The position numbers were made by a program, and so were the translations under genes. A stretch of 39,311 nucleotides of DNA from DATLEX01 sp035525015 (lineage in GTDB: Bacteria > Acidobacteriota > Thermoanaerobaculia > Gp7-AA8). Shown here piece after piece: positions 32,187 to 39,311 of this stretch (within the stretch, counting starts at the first letter, position 1; each line of letters begins with the position of its first letter). The stretch lies in NCBI GenBank assembly GCA_035525015.1, contig DATLFC010000177.1:1-39311 (forward strand), given 5' to 3'. A model generated the notes under the pieces. That model saw only the letters and a program-made list of their open reading frames with translations. It was not told where the DNA came from and ran no database searches.

Positions 32187-32990
32187 TCAATCCCCCTGCG
32201 TGAGCTGGCGCACGGACGCCCCTTTGTCACGCTCCTGCAGCAGTTGCGCGGCCACGCTCACCGCGATCTCGTGCGGCGCATCCGATCCGACCGCGAGCCC
32301 GATCGGGCAGTGGAAGGCGCGCTGCGCCTCCTCCGGCACCCCTGCCTCGGCGACGTCCTGCCGCAATCTCTTCGCCTTGGCGTTGCTGCCGATCACGCCG
32401 ACGTAGGGAAACGTGCGCGTCCGCAGGATCTCGAGCAGGATCGGCTTGTCCGTCGTATGGCCCATCGTCATCAGGACCACGAACGACCCGTCGGGGATCG
32501 ACGCGACGTGCGCCGGCATGTCGTCCGTCCGGATCTTCGTCAGCCGCGGCGCCTCGATCATCCGATCGAGCCACTCCTGCCGCGGATCGATGCAGGTCAC
32601 GCGGCAGTCGAGCGTCACCAGAAGCGACACGAGCGCCTGCGCCACGTGCCCTGCGCCGAAAACGACGACGTTCCATCGCGTGGCGTTGAAGAGCTCGAAG
32701 TAGACGCGGACCATGCCGCCGCACGTCATACCGATGTCCTTGTTGAGACTCCATTGAAAGAACTGCGTCTTCGGCAGCGACGGATCGGCGATCAGCTTTT
32801 GCGCCTCGGCGATGGCGCGGGCCTCGATCTTTCCACCGCCCACCGTTCCGGAGTGCCGGCCGGCCGCCGTGACGAGCATCTTCGATCCGCGGTCCTGCGG
32901 CGTCGACCCGACCGTGTCGACGACCGTGACCGCGACGAACGGCTGGCCTGTCGCCGACAGCTCGTTGAGCGCTTCGAAGTAGGTAGCCAT
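32187..32990 (-). CDS. xdhC: XdhC/CoxI-family molybdenum cofactor insertion protein
   Basis: Protein of 267 residues of the XdhC/CoxI family, which helps to load sulfurated molybdenum cofactor into xanthine dehydrogenase-type enzymes. The N-terminal part has VTVVDTVGSTPQDRGSKMLV and GTVGGGKIEA; IGMTCGGMVRVYFE carries the conserved Cys; the Rossmann part starts VVVFGAGHVAQAL and ends in PIGLAVGSDAPHEIAVS. No xanthine dehydrogenase subunits are in the window. It is divergent from allantoinase, which makes a purine-degradation role likely. A hairpin repeat lies two bases before the ATG. Confidence 0.88.
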   Translation of the reverse strand: MATYFEALNELSATGQPFVAVTVVDTVGSTPQDRGSKMLVTAAGRHSGTVGGGKIEARAIAEAQKLIADPSLPKTQFFQWSLNKDIGMTCGGMVRVYFELFNATRWNVVVFGAGHVAQALVSLLVTLDCRVTCIDPRQEWLDRMIEAPRLTKIRTDDMPAHVASIPDGSFVVLMTMGHTTDKPILLEILRTRTFPYVGVIGSNAKAKRLRQDVAEAGVPEEAQRAFHCPIGLAVGSDAPHEIAVSVAAQLLQERDKGASVRQLTQGD

Positions 32991-32991
32991 C

Positions 32992-33025
32992 TTTCGGAGT
33001 GCGGCGGCTTGCCGCCACTCCGAAA
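32992..33025. repeat. Hairpin repeat filling the xdhC/allB gap
   Basis: TTTCGGAGT-GC-GGCGG-CTTG-CCGCC-ACTCCGAAA: the same element as at 14581-14608, with two bases missing from the right arm so that GC bulges, but with the stem extended by CGAAA/TTTCG. It occupies 34 of the 50 bp between the divergent xdhC and allB start codons. In xdhC mRNA it would end one base before the ATG and leaves no room for a Shine-Dalgarno. Confidence 0.75.
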
Positions 33026-33040
33026 AGGTACCATCTCGGC

Positions 33041-34366
33041 ATGCCGGCCATCCGGTCGCAGAGAGTCGTGACACCTGCCGGCGTCCGTCCGGCGGCCATC
33101 GAATTCGACGCGACGATCGCGCGCGTCGCCGGCTGGGACGAGATCGAAGGGGCGGCCGACTACGGCGATCTGGTGATCATGCCGGGAGCCGTCGACTCGC
33201 ACGTTCACGTGAACGAGCCGGGGCGGACGGAGTGGGAAGGCTTCGCCAGCGCGACGCGCGCCGCCGCGGCGGGCGGCATCACGACGATCGTCGACATGCC
33301 GCTGAACTCGATTCCGGCCACGACGACTGTCGAGGCGCTGCAGGTGAAGGCGAACGCGCTGGCCGGAAAGATCCGCGTCGACGTCGCGCTTTGGGGCGGC
33401 GTCGTTCCCGGCAACACGCGTGAGCTCGTGCCGATGCTCGAGGCGGGAGCGCGCGGATTCAAATGTTTTCTCGTCCCCTCCGGCGTCGACGAGTTTCCGC
33501 ACGTGTCACCGGAGCAGCTCCGCGAGGCGGCGCGCGAGCTGGCCGGCAGCGGCGCGCCGCTGCTGGTGCACGCCGAGCTTCCCGATCCGATCGACCGTGC
33601 TGCGGAGGAGATCCGCGGTTCGGATCCCGACTCGTACGCGACGTGGCTCCGCTCCCGTCCCCACTCCGCGGAGGACGAGGCCATCGCCCTCCTGCGCGAG
33701 GTCTGCACCGGGACGGGAGCGTGGATTCACATCGTGCACCTCTCGTCCGCCACCGCGCTCGCGACGATTCGCGCCGCGCAGGCGGAAGGGCTGCGTCTCA
33801 CCGCGGAGACGACGCCGCACTATCTCCATTTCGCCGCGGAGACGATCCCGCGCGGCGCGCGCGAATTCAAATGCGCGCCACCCATCCGCGAGAAAGCGAA
33901 TCGCGAGGAGCTGTGGCGCGGCGTCGGCGACGGGACGATCGGGTTGATCGTCTCCGACCACTCTCCCTGCACGCCCGAACGGAAAGCCGGCCACTTCCTC
34001 AGCGCCTGGGGCGGGATCGCGTCGCTGCAGCTCGTGCTCCCCGTCATCTGGACCGAGGCGCGGGCCCGCGGTTTCGCGCTCCACGACATCGCCCGGTGGC
34101 TCTGCTCCGGACCGGCCCGGCTCGCTTCGCTTCCTCAGAAGGGAGGGATCGCACCCGGCCGCGACGCCGACCTGGCGATCTGGTCCCCGGAAGCGACGCT
34201 CGTGGTGAATGCCAACACGCTCGAGCATCGCCACAAGCTCACCCCTTACGCCGGCGAAGAGCTCTACGGTGTGGTGCACGAGACGTGGCTGCGCGGCGAA
34301 TGCGTATGGCGCGGAGGCGCGCACGTCGATCAGCCGCGCGGCCGTCTCACGCCCGCCTGTTCGTGA
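33041..34366 (+). CDS. allB: Allantoinase
   Basis: Cyclic amidohydrolase of 441 residues that opens the allantoin ring. Metal motif GAVDSHVHVNEPG (HxH), the probable carbamylated lysine in GFKCFLVPSGVDEFPHV (this whole stretch is allantoinase-typical rather than dihydroorotase), HIVHLSS, ETTPHYLHF, FKCAPPIR and VSDHSPC (catalytic Asp). Length fits AllB (about 450). Start ATG at 33041; the open frame upstream is only the hairpin repeat. Divergent from xdhC, which supports purine/ureide catabolism. Confidence 0.93.
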   Translation: MPAIRSQRVVTPAGVRPAAIEFDATIARVAGWDEIEGAADYGDLVIMPGAVDSHVHVNEPGRTEWEGFASATRAAAAGGITTIVDMPLNSIPATTTVEALQVKANALAGKIRVDVALWGGVVPGNTRELVPMLEAGARGFKCFLVPSGVDEFPHVSPEQLREAARELAGSGAPLLVHAELPDPIDRAAEEIRGSDPDSYATWLRSRPHSAEDEAIALLREVCTGTGAWIHIVHLSSATALATIRAAQAEGLRLTAETTPHYLHFAAETIPRGAREFKCAPPIREKANREELWRGVGDGTIGLIVSDHSPCTPERKAGHFLSAWGGIASLQLVLPVIWTEARARGFALHDIARWLCSGPARLASLPQKGGIAPGRDADLAIWSPEATLVVNANTLEHRHKLTPYAGEELYGVVHETWLRGECVWRGGAHVDQPRGRLTPACS

Positions 34367-34417
34367 AAAATGGGACCCTCTTCCCAGCGCCGGTCCTTGT
34401 GATAGCATTTCTACACT

Positions 34418-35518
34418 ATGCGCACAGGACAAATGCCCTACGCTCAGTCGAACGTTGCCTCGATCGTTGCGGTCCTTTCCTGCGCTCTACTCCTGCTTCT
34501 CGCGACGCCCGCCTCCGCGCAGGTATCGCTGGGCTCGGCCCAGCCATTCGGCGTCCTTGGCGGCACGACGGTCACCAATACCGGCAACTCGGTCATCACC
34601 GGCGAGGTCGGCGTCTGGCCTGGCACCTCCATCACGGGATTTCCTCCCGGGATTGCGACCGCACTGCACCCGGGTGATGCCGTTGCCCAGCAGGCACAGT
34701 CGGATCTCACCATCGCCTATGACGCCGCGGCAGGAACGGCGTGCACCACGAATCTGACAGGACAGGATCTCGGCGGGTTGACGCTGACGCCGGGCGTCTA
34801 CTGCTTCGACTCGTCAGCCTTCCTCACCGGCACACTCACGCTCGACTTTCAGGGCAATGCCAACGCCTTTTTCCTCTTCAAGACCGTCAGCACGCTGATT
34901 ACGGCCCCCAACTCGACGGTCGCGATGATCAATGACGGCGGGACGACGTGCCCGGAGAATCTCTTCTGGCAGGTCGGCAGCTCCGCGACGCTCGACACCA
35001 ACACCACCTTTCTTGGAAACATTCTGGCGTTGACGAGCATCGGCCTGAACACGGGAGCGAATCTGAACGGACGCGCTCTGGCCCGCAACGGTGGCGTTAC
35101 GCTCGACACGAATAATGTGGTGGCTTGCGGTCCGCTGATCCCGTGTCCCGTCATCACGCTGAGTCCGGCGACCCTGCCCGGCGCTACGGTCGGAGTGTTC
35201 TATAACGCCACGATCGTCGCCAGCGGCGGAACCGCGCCCTACACATACACGGTCACGAGCGGCTCATTGCCTGCCGGCCTGACCCTGAATCCCGTCACCG
35301 GTTCGATCTCCGGCACACTGACTGCGAGTGCAACCTCGAACTTCACCATTACAGCGACCGACGCCGTCGGCTGCCTCGGCAGTCGCGCCTATTCCATCGT
35401 CGTCGGCGCTGCCCTTCCTCCGGGGGCCGCCGGGGTTCCGACGCTCGATTTCGTCGGCCTGGCCGTGCTCTTCGTCCTCCTGGCCGGAGCCGGTCTGTTC
35501 GTGATGAGCAGGTTCTGA
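34418..35518 (+). CDS. Ice-binding-like (DUF3494) surface protein with IPTL-type C-terminal sorting signal
   Basis: Protein of 366 residues. A signal peptide ends at about ASA|Q (residue ~35; start may be the ATG at 34418 or at 34433). Residues ~37-240 form a DUF3494 ice-binding-like beta-helix: FGVLGGTTVTNTGNSVITGEVGVWPG, LTPGVYCFDSSA, NAFFLFKTVSTLI and NLFWQVGSSATL are classic. Residues ~245-330 are an Ig-like putative adhesion module (LPAGLTLNPVTGSISGTLT). The C-terminus is VPTLDFVG, then a hydrophobic helix, then a single basic residue near the end: a variant of the IPTLxxWG-CTERM signal. The exosortase starts 4 nt downstream. DUF3494 proteins include ice-binders and adhesins; which applies is unknown. 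Confidence 0.9.
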   Translation: MRTGQMPYAQSNVASIVAVLSCALLLLLATPASAQVSLGSAQPFGVLGGTTVTNTGNSVITGEVGVWPGTSITGFPPGIATALHPGDAVAQQAQSDLTIAYDAAAGTACTTNLTGQDLGGLTLTPGVYCFDSSAFLTGTLTLDFQGNANAFFLFKTVSTLITAPNSTVAMINDGGTTCPENLFWQVGSSATLDTNTTFLGNILALTSIGLNTGANLNGRALARNGGVTLDTNNVVACGPLIPCPVITLSPATLPGATVGVFYNATIVASGGTAPYTYTVTSGSLPAGLTLNPVTGSISGTLTASATSNFTITATDAVGCLGSRAYSIVVGAALPPGAAGVPTLDFVGLAVLFVLLAGAGLFVMSRF

Positions 35519-35522
35519 AACG

Positions 35523-36056
35523 ATGAGCCCGGGAGAACCCGGGGTGGCGCGGGGGATGGCCCCCCGCGTCATCTTCGTGGCGAAGTTTGGCCTTGCCATC
35601 ATCGTTCTCTACGTCATCGTGGCGCTGAACCCCGTGAACGACCGGGTCATCGTTCCGTTCACTGAGATCGTGGCGCGTTCCGCGGCGGCACTCCTCCGCG
35701 TGGTCGACAGCGGAATTCAATCCACCGGCACCGTGATCTCGTCACCAACCTTCGCCATCGATGTCCGCAACGGCTGCAACGGGATCGAAGCCATGATCCT
35801 CGTCTGCGCGGCGATCTTCGCGTTTCCGGCAACGCTGCGCTCGCGTGTCGTCGGGCTGCTCGCTGCCAGCGTGGCGATCCAGATATTGAATGTCGTGCGC
35901 CTGGGCTCTCTGTTCTGGCTGGGCGCGAATCATCGCCGGTTTTTCGATCTGTTCCACGTCGCTGTCTGGCAATCGCTCATCATCCTGGCGGCCATCACCA
36001 TGTTCATCCTCTGGAGCTGGAAGTTTGCCGAGAAGCCTCTGGCCCGCGCTCGCTAA
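35523..36056 (+). CDS. xrtH: Exosortase H-type sorting enzyme
   Basis: Membrane transpeptidase-like protein of 177 residues with about five to six helices. The exosortase catalytic set is present: Cys in DVRNGCNGIEAMILV, Arg in QILNVVRLGSLFWLG, and His in FDLFHVAVWQ. Exosortases cleave C-terminal PEP- or IPTL-type signals at the outer face of the inner membrane; the compact length and the neighbouring VPTLxxxG substrate fit the exosortase H subgroup specific for IPTLxxWG. It follows the substrate gene by 4 nt and overlaps the next gene by 32 nt. Start ATG 35523 has no Shine-Dalgarno; ATG at 35556 is an alternative. Confidence 0.88.
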   Translation: MSPGEPGVARGMAPRVIFVAKFGLAIIVLYVIVALNPVNDRVIVPFTEIVARSAAALLRVVDSGIQSTGTVISSPTFAIDVRNGCNGIEAMILVCAAIFAFPATLRSRVVGLLAASVAIQILNVVRLGSLFWLGANHRRFFDLFHVAVWQSLIILAAITMFILWSWKFAEKPLARAR

Positions 36057-36579
36057 AGGCGCGGCCGGTTTTCTGGGCGGCCTCGCTTTCTGGTTTGCGC
36101 TGTCGGATCCTTACGCGCGACTCCTGGCATCGCTCAGCGAGCCGCTCGTGCGCGTGTCCGAGCGCCCCTCCGTCACGCGGCTGATCCCACGCGGAACCGA
36201 GCTGACGATCGATCGATCAGACTTTCCGCCTGGAGCCACGCGTCCGGCGCTGGCCCTGATGAATCTCACCTTCAACGTCATTCTTCTGACGACTCTCTTT
36301 GCCGTGAACCGGAAGCCGCTCGGCGATCGCAATATCCTGGGGCTCTTCCTGGCCAGTCTCACTCTCGTCGTGGTGCATGTCGCCGCTGTGGTCGCGAACG
36401 TTCAATCGATCTACGCATTGCAGCTCGGGCCATGGAGTGAGCGGAACTACGGACCGCTGGCGCGCAACTTCTGGGGTGGCGTGGCGCATTTCTACACCGT
36501 CATCGGCGTGTTCGGCGCCAGCTTCGCTCTCTGGTGGCTTTTTCGGCCATCACTCACGCGAGCGGCAACTCGAACCTGA
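36025..36579 (+). CDS. Membrane protein co-encoded with exosortase
   Basis: Protein of 184 residues with about four transmembrane helices: residues ~8-28, ~78-96, ~103-125 and ~148-172, separated by a ~45-residue extracytoplasmic loop (SERPSVTRLIPRGTELTIDRSDFPPG). No enzymatic motif recognised. I choose TTG at 36025, preceded by GGAG at 36012, because residues upstream of it are Ser/Arg-rich shadow of the exosortase gene. The 32-nt overlap with the exosortase suggests coupled translation. Similar small membrane proteins accompany exosortase H elsewhere; a role in stabilising or serving the sortase is an inference. Its 3' end overlaps the convergent sensor kinase gene by 26 nt. Confidence 0.75.
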   Translation: MPRSLWPALAKGAAGFLGGLAFWFALSDPYARLLASLSEPLVRVSERPSVTRLIPRGTELTIDRSDFPPGATRPALALMNLTFNVILLTTLFAVNRKPLGDRNILGLFLASLTLVVVHVAAVVANVQSIYALQLGPWSERNYGPLARNFWGGVAHFYTVIGVFGASFALWWLFRPSLTRAATRT

Positions 36580-37966
36580 TCGTCGTGCCCTGGCCCGGCG
36601 TGCTGTCGATCGTGAGCATCCCGCCGATGCTCTCGGCGCGTTCGCGCATCGTGGCCAGACCGAAGCGAGGGAACTCGCCTCGAGGCCGCGACGAGGGATC
36701 GAACCCGATCCCGTTGTCGGCGATCGCGGCGATCAGCGTCCCGTTGCGCCGCTTCACGTCCAATACCACATGGGTCGCTTTCGAATGTTTCCTGACGTTC
36801 GCCAGCGCTTCCTGCACGATGCGGACGAGCTGGAGCTCGGTCGACGCGGAGAGGTGCAGGTCGCCCTGGATCAGCAGATCGGCATTGACGCCGCTCTGCT
36901 CCCGCCACCGCGACAGATACTCGCTGAGCAGTTCATCGAGCGGGCGATCGGGGCCGGGCAGGGTCCGCAGATCGATGATTCCTTCGCGCACCTCCGAGTA
37001 CGCCTGGCGCGCCGACACGGCCAGCTCGCGCAGTTGCGCGCTGGCATCCTCCACTTTGCCGCGCTGCAGATAGGCCTCGGCGGCCTGTACCTTGGTGTTC
37101 ACGTAGGCGAGGACCTGAGCCAGACCGTCGTGCATCTCGTGCGCGATGCGGAGACGCTCCTGCGCCACCGCCAGGTCGGCGGCCTGGGCGTGGAGGAACG
37201 CGTTGTCGATGGCGAGGGACGCCTGCACCGAGAAGCGGACCAGGCTCTCGTGATCGTGCCCGGTGAACTTCGATCCGTCTTCCTTTTCGCTCAGATAGAT
37301 GTTCCCGAGGAACGGTCCCTTGCAGTTGATCGGGATGGCCAGAAGACTGCGCATCACCGGATGATTGGGAGGGAAGCCGGCGGACTGGGGATGCTCGCGC
37401 ACGTCTTCGAGCTGCAGATGTTTCCCTTCGCGCAGCACGACTCCGAGGACGCCGAGCCCGACCGGCGGCGGACCGATGGCCGCGCTCGCCTCCGGCGAGA
37501 TGCCCGAGGTGATGAACTGCTGGATGCGCCCGTCCTGATCGACGACGGAGACCGCTCCGAACCGTGCACCGGCGAGACGGCGCGCCTCATCGACGACCGT
37601 CTTGAGGACCGAGCCGAGCGACAGCTCCGCCGAGATGGCCAGACCGGCATCGTGCAGCGCCAGCAGTTCCGCGTTCTGACGGCGGAGGCGCGACTGCATC
37701 ACGTCGATGAAGCGGAAAATGATCGTCGAGAAAACGAGAATGCCGGCGATCGAGACGGCATCCATCAGCAGCCGCTTCCCGATCGGCACCGGACCGATCA
37801 CGTAATAGCGGACCACTTCCAGGACCAGGACGGCCACGATCGGAACGATCGTCGCCACCAGCTTCAGCTGCTTGAGTGTCATCGCCAGCGAGTCCGCCAG
37901 CACGTATTCTGCACTACCGGGATCGATCGGCATGATGACCGGACCGGCAGCCGGCAACGCCCTCAT
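36554..37966 (-). CDS. NarL-type sensor histidine kinase with GAF domain
   Basis: Kinase of 470 residues. Two membrane helices (about 36-57 and 67-88) with almost no periplasmic loop, a short coiled-coil linker, a GAF domain (about 105-260), a HisKA_3 dimerisation domain with phospho-acceptor His279 in RIAHEMHDGLAQ, and a HATPase domain (N-box EALANVRKHS, G1 ADNGIGFDP, G2 FGLATMRERA). So it senses inside the cell or membrane. The ATG at 37966 overlaps the YceI stop (ATGA). A NarL-type response regulator starts on the other strand beyond YceI, its likely partner. Confidence 0.92.
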   Translation of the reverse strand: MRALPAAGPVIMPIDPGSAEYVLADSLAMTLKQLKLVATIVPIVAVLVLEVVRYYVIGPVPIGKRLLMDAVSIAGILVFSTIIFRFIDVMQSRLRRQNAELLALHDAGLAISAELSLGSVLKTVVDEARRLAGARFGAVSVVDQDGRIQQFITSGISPEASAAIGPPPVGLGVLGVVLREGKHLQLEDVREHPQSAGFPPNHPVMRSLLAIPINCKGPFLGNIYLSEKEDGSKFTGHDHESLVRFSVQASLAIDNAFLHAQAADLAVAQERLRIAHEMHDGLAQVLAYVNTKVQAAEAYLQRGKVEDASAQLRELAVSARQAYSEVREGIIDLRTLPGPDRPLDELLSEYLSRWREQSGVNADLLIQGDLHLSASTELQLVRIVQEALANVRKHSKATHVVLDVKRRNGTLIAAIADNGIGFDPSSRPRGEFPRFGLATMRERAESIGGMLTIDSTPGQGTTIRFELPLA

Positions 37967-38565
37967 GACGCCGCCACGACCCACCGGAACGTCACCTTCA
38001 CATCGTCCCCCGTGCGGATCGCGTTCATCATCACGTTCGGAGGTTGGATGCCGTACTCCGTCATCTTGATGAACGTCTGCCCGGCCAGCACATAGCGGCC
38101 GTCGCCGGTGCGGATCCCGGCGACGTTCATCGACACGTCGCGCGTCACGCCGGCGATCGTCAGCTTGCCCATCGTCTTCAGCGTGAATGTCGCGCCTGCC
38201 GACTCCTGCAGCGACGCCGAGGTCATGCGGTAGTGGATATGGGGATTCTCCTTCGCCTCGAGAGCTTCGGCCATCAGGCGGTCCATCTGCTCATGCTCGC
38301 TCCTGATCGAGGCCACCGGAATGGCTACGGCCGCCATTGCGGCCTGGTCGCCGGCGGCTTTCCAGGCCTCGGGCGTCAGCGCATGCGCCACTTCCGGGGC
38401 GACGCGGATAAGACCATGGATCGCTGTTCCTGCCATCTTCCAGGCATCCAGCGTCGACGTCCCTTCGATCGTGATCATGCTGCCGGTGGCGGGAACGAAC
38501 TTCTCGGCGAACATCGCCGTCGTCAGCACGGCGGCGATGGCGGTGAGGATTGCAATGCGTTTCAT
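37963..38565 (-). CDS. YceI-family periplasmic protein
   Basis: Protein of 200 residues with a signal peptide (MKRIAILTAIAAVLTTAMFA) and one YceI domain, a lipocalin-like barrel that binds polyisoprenoids or similar lipids. Marks: EGTSTLDAWKMAGTAIHG, VASIRSEHEQMDRLMAEALEAKENPHIHYRMTS (split as in the family), FTLKTMGKLTIAGVTRDVSM and YGIQPPNVMMNAIRTGDDVKVTF. ATG at 38565 is chosen as it begins the signal peptide. Translation is coupled to the sensor kinase, so lipid or quinone binding may be tied to signalling (inference). Confidence 0.9.
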   Translation of the reverse strand: MKRIAILTAIAAVLTTAMFAEKFVPATGSMITIEGTSTLDAWKMAGTAIHGLIRVAPEVAHALTPEAWKAAGDQAAMAAVAIPVASIRSEHEQMDRLMAEALEAKENPHIHYRMTSASLQESAGATFTLKTMGKLTIAGVTRDVSMNVAGIRTGDGRYVLAGQTFIKMTEYGIQPPNVMMNAIRTGDDVKVTFRWVVAAS

Positions 38566-38648
38566 GGGTGATCCATGGTCGGCTCCATGGCTCTTTCGCA
38601 CGCCCCTCGTCCGGGTAGCGGTCGCCACGCGACCGGATGGCGTCCGTC

Positions 38649-38687
38649 CCACCCCACGGGGTGGTGCAACAACGGGTCGCATATACT
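38649..38687 (+). promoter_or_regulatory. Promoter and operator-like dyad of the response regulator gene
   Basis: A perfect 7-bp dyad CCACCCC-AC-GGGGTGG (38649-38664) lies where a -35 box would be, followed by TATACT (38682-38687) as -10, which ends 7 nt before the GTG start. There is no Shine-Dalgarno. The arrangement suggests an activator- or repressor-controlled promoter giving a leaderless message. Confidence 0.4.
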
Positions 38688-38694
38688 CGGCGCC

Positions 38695-39311
38695 GTGCGG
38701 ATCCTCATCGCCGATGACCACGCCCTCTTCCGCGACGGGCTCCGGAGCCTCCTCGCTGCGCAGGGGCACGAGATCGTGGCCGAGGCGAATAACGGCCGGG
38801 AAGCGATCGCGCTGGCGCACGAGAAAAAGCCCGACATCGTGCTCATGGACGTCTCCATGCCGGAGCTCGACGGGATCACGGCGACGCGTCAGCTCGTCTC
38901 CGAGATCCCCGGCGTGAAGATCGTCATCCTCACCGCATCGGAGGATGACGCGCCGCTGTTCGATGCGATCAAAGCCGGCGCCTCTGGCTATCTGCTGAAG
39001 AACCTCGAAGCGGACGATTTCTTCGACCTGCTCGACCGCGCCAGCCGCGGGGAGCCGGCGCTGACGCCGGCCCTCGCTCGCCGGCTCCTGCAGGAGTTCG
39101 CGAAGCCGGCAAAGCAGGTCTCAGAAGAAGAGGAGCTGACGCCGCGCGAGCGGGAGGTGCTCGAGCTGATGGTGGAAGGGGTGACGTCGAACCGGAAGCT
39201 GGCAAAGCGGCTCGACCTCTCCGAGAACACGGTCAAGTTCCACGTCCGGAACATCCTCGACAAGCTCCGCCTGCACGACCGCGCCCAGGTCGTCGGCTAC
39301 GCGCTGCGGAA
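38695..39311 (+). CDS. NarL/FixJ-family response regulator (3' end beyond the window)
   Basis: At least 205 residues; the frame is open at the window edge. Receiver domain 1-~120: MRILIADDHALFRDGL, phospho-acceptor Asp52 in IVLMDVSMPELDG, the Thr in VILTASEDD, and Lys in GYLLKNLEADD. The LuxR-type HTH starts near 147 (ELTPREREVLELM ... SENTVKFHVRNILDKL). Only a few residues should be missing. The start is a GTG at 38695, just before the first receiver strand. Divergent from YceI-kinase and probably their cognate regulator. Confidence 0.94.
   Translation, partial: MRILIADDHALFRDGLRSLLAAQGHEIVAEANNGREAIALAHEKKPDIVLMDVSMPELDGITATRQLVSEIPGVKIVILTASEDDAPLFDAIKAGASGYLLKNLEADDFFDLLDRASRGEPALTPALARRLLQEFAKPAKQVSEEEELTPREREVLELMVEGVTSNRKLAKRLDLSENTVKFHVRNILDKLRLHDRAQVVGYALR

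Noticed and set aside
36377..38095. Plus-strand open frame of 572 codons opposite the sensor kinase
   Set aside because: Antisense shadow of a kinase with all its motifs; composition is that of a reversed GC-rich gene.

Overview
The window is GC-rich, almost fully coding, and opens with the 5' end of a 16S rRNA gene on the minus strand. The 16S fragment, a complete menaquinone pathway minus menC, an exosortase with an IPTL-type substrate, a SWIB-domain protein, homogentisate catabolism and several families of palindromic intergenic repeats together fit an aerobic, diderm, free-living bacterium. Acidobacteriota (Thermoanaerobaculia-like) is my best guess. That placement is an inference and needs the 16S fragment to be searched.

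Layout. 1-610: partial 16S rRNA, its leader hairpins, boxA and a promoter. 984-9201 (minus): one tightly overlapping operon menF-menD-menH-menB-menA-menE followed by a large YfhO-like membrane protein. 9245-14581 (plus, divergent): menG followed by a fused aspartate kinase/homoserine dehydrogenase, thrB and thrC, every junction overlapping. 14665-18591 (minus): SWIB protein, phospholipid-methyltransferase-like protein, CstA transporter, small GNAT protein and GluQ tRNA-modifying enzyme. 18610-19527 (plus): a lactate/malate dehydrogenase family enzyme with an unusual specificity residue. 19695-28796 (minus): glycogen phosphorylase, then tyrosine/homogentisate catabolism (fah, an uncharacterised protein, hmgA), a DEAD-box helicase, a second UbiE-family methyltransferase and hppD. 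28889-33040: TrmJ, a GNAT protein, a lipoprotein hydrolase with a displaced stop codon, a secreted CAP protein and XdhC. 33041-36579 (plus): allantoinase, then a compact exosortase cassette (ice-binding-like substrate, exosortase H type enzyme, membrane partner). 36554-39311: NarL-type sensor kinase and YceI protein (minus), and a divergent response regulator cut by the window end.

How the genes work together. The men genes plus menG make menaquinone from chorismate. The thr genes turn aspartate into threonine. hppD, hmgA and fah degrade 4-hydroxyphenylpyruvate to fumarate and acetoacetate, but no maleylacetoacetate isomerase is visible and an unknown gene sits exactly where it would be expected. 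XdhC and allantoinase point to purine breakdown. The exosortase cassette looks like a one-enzyme, one-substrate surface-sorting unit.

The window is also rich in short repeats: a 12-bp-arm palindrome family (one copy inside menD, one in a 179-bp intergenic palindrome), a hairpin family with arms GGAGTGCGGCGG, a 32-bp inverted repeat with a diverged half-copy forming the end of a gene, and two heptamer tracts. Several of these lie on or over stop codons. Several genes also have a -10-like hexamer 7-10 nt before the start codon and no Shine-Dalgarno sequence, which suggests leaderless transcripts.
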